A program made the translations under genes and the position numbers. Source: Diorhabda sublineata (taxonomy: Eukaryota > Arthropoda > Insecta > Coleoptera > Chrysomelidae). Taken from it: DNA of 64,000 bases. The stretch covers positions 4,526,001 to 4,590,000 of the forward strand of contig NC_079486.1 in the NCBI RefSeq assembly GCF_026230105.1. Reading direction: 5' to 3'. The notes under the pieces are model-generated. The model was not told the origin of the DNA, ran no database searches, and saw only the letters and a list, made by a program, of their open reading frames with translations. Shown piece by piece: positions 63,011 to 64,000 of the stretch (position 1 is its first letter; each line of letters starts with the position of its first letter).

Positions 63011-64000
63011 GGCCAATGGGATGACAATATGTAATAATACATACAAATAGAAGGTAAATGTTCCAGTTAGATTTTGGTATGAGTGTTTTAAAACTTTAAC
63101 CTGGAATGATAGGGACTCTAAATATTCTCTTGTGAGAAGTTATCCGACTGATCAATGACATTTTCGACTCTATCAATGTACTTTTTGTCACAATATGAAT
63201 AATGAATCTGCCAAAGTTTTGACATCTGAAAAAAAACTACAAACTACTCTTTAGAAACAACATATATTGCCCAAAATGATCAATGTATTAATGAGAAAAC
63301 TGATTTAAATAATCTTAGTGTAATTTATGCATATCTTTCAAATTTTTAAAAAGCATATTCTATAAAAATTCAACGCCTCTAACCTCACCTAAATAAATTT
63401 AAACTTCACATATAACGACCTAATCTATGAAATTTATTGTCATTTCTATTCGAACCTTTAAATATTCAGCTATATTCATAACGACTAAACTTATTCAAAT
63501 TTGATGTTATTCATAAATTCACCAATCAATATTCAACATCATTCACTACAATTTATCCTTATCTAACCTAGAAAAATTCAACGTTATTCATTCAAATTCA
63601 TATTTCATAAATAATCAAAAGTTAATTAAAATATATGAAAATTTCTCTAATTTCTTATTTTTTAGACCTTCTGATATATTAATGCATCTAAATGTTCTTG
63701 ATTTTAGGTCTCTTCTGTTTCAAAATTAGTTTTTTTTATAGTTTTTAAAGGAAAGATAAATTTTGACGTATCGACTTTTCTTTAAGTCTTTATAAAAATA
63801 TGATATTGACAATGACAATTTGCTTATTTATATTGATTTATAGGTCACTTTCATCATGAATATCAAAATAAGGATAAAATCAACTTAGAGCTTTGTTCCA
63901 ATAAGAAGAATAAATTTTTCCTTCGTTTCCCTTAAATATATTAAATTTTTAGAATTTACAAAATAGAGCTATAAATTTTACTTAAATTATTTACCCGTTT
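63011..64000. other. No gene seen
   Basis: Extremely AT-rich to the window end, with CATTCA/ATTCAA-rich stretches at 63440-63600. No coding sequence, RNA gene or repeat partner recognised. Confidence 0.45.

Overview
This is eukaryotic DNA, almost certainly from an insect (other arthropods cannot be excluded). The base composition is AT-rich. No intact host gene is visible. Nearly everything recognisable is a transposable element or its debris: Ty1/copia with an insect-type half-tRNA primer site, BEL/Pao, Ty3/gypsy, RTE-like and Jockey-like LINEs, mariner, Tigger/pogo-type, hAT, P-element/THAP9-type, a THAP-DDE4/YqaJ (ISL2EU-like Harbinger) element and a Maverick/Polinton. Most copies carry stops, frameshifts or deletions. 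The one host-derived locus is a broken CW-zinc-finger + PWWP (ZCWPW-like) gene at 30.7-31.5 kb, whose 3' end recurs at 16.8 kb.

Layout. 0-5.4 kb: a DDE transposase relic, then a convergent THAP/DDE transposase (+) and SWIM/YqaJ protein (-). 5.6-8.5 kb: a copia element with a 5' LTR end and primer site but no reverse-transcriptase palm. 8.8-12.6 kb: a repeat (called A here) split by a BEL/Pao fragment and a 5'-truncated RTE-like LINE. A second, uninterrupted copy of A lies at 37.7-38.9 kb. 13-31 kb: a mosaic of short repeat copies (repeat B, P-type, hAT, mariner, gypsy), many duplicated in inverse orientation. 32-36.6 kb: a hAT relic, a long BEL/Pao pol fragment and a gypsy RNase H fragment.

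The most informative structure is at 39.6-61.8 kb. One P-type element (39640-61770) has been opened twice. A Tigger/pogo-like transposon (58232-61073, TA duplication) sits in its right half. A Maverick/Polinton (39878-57773) sits upstream, with about 130-bp terminal inverted repeats starting AG and an exact 6-bp target duplication GCATAT. The Polinton is in turn interrupted by a nearly intact Jockey-like LINE (about 47.76-52.69 kb) with strikingly structured 5' and 3' untranslated regions. A related P-type copy at 15.5-15.85 kb preserves a Polinton-free version of the target site.

The Polinton keeps a protein-primed DNA polymerase B gene, now broken. I see no integrase, packaging ATPase, protease or capsid gene. 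Its left arm instead holds a run of GT-AG-bounded candidate microexons, an 11-bp minisatellite, an intact 232-codon frame resembling an uncharacterised Maverick-associated protein, a small cysteine-rich frame and a second, diverged polymerase N-terminal fragment. It therefore looks like a decayed, possibly chimeric, non-autonomous element. All family assignments are by eye from motifs; no database search was run.
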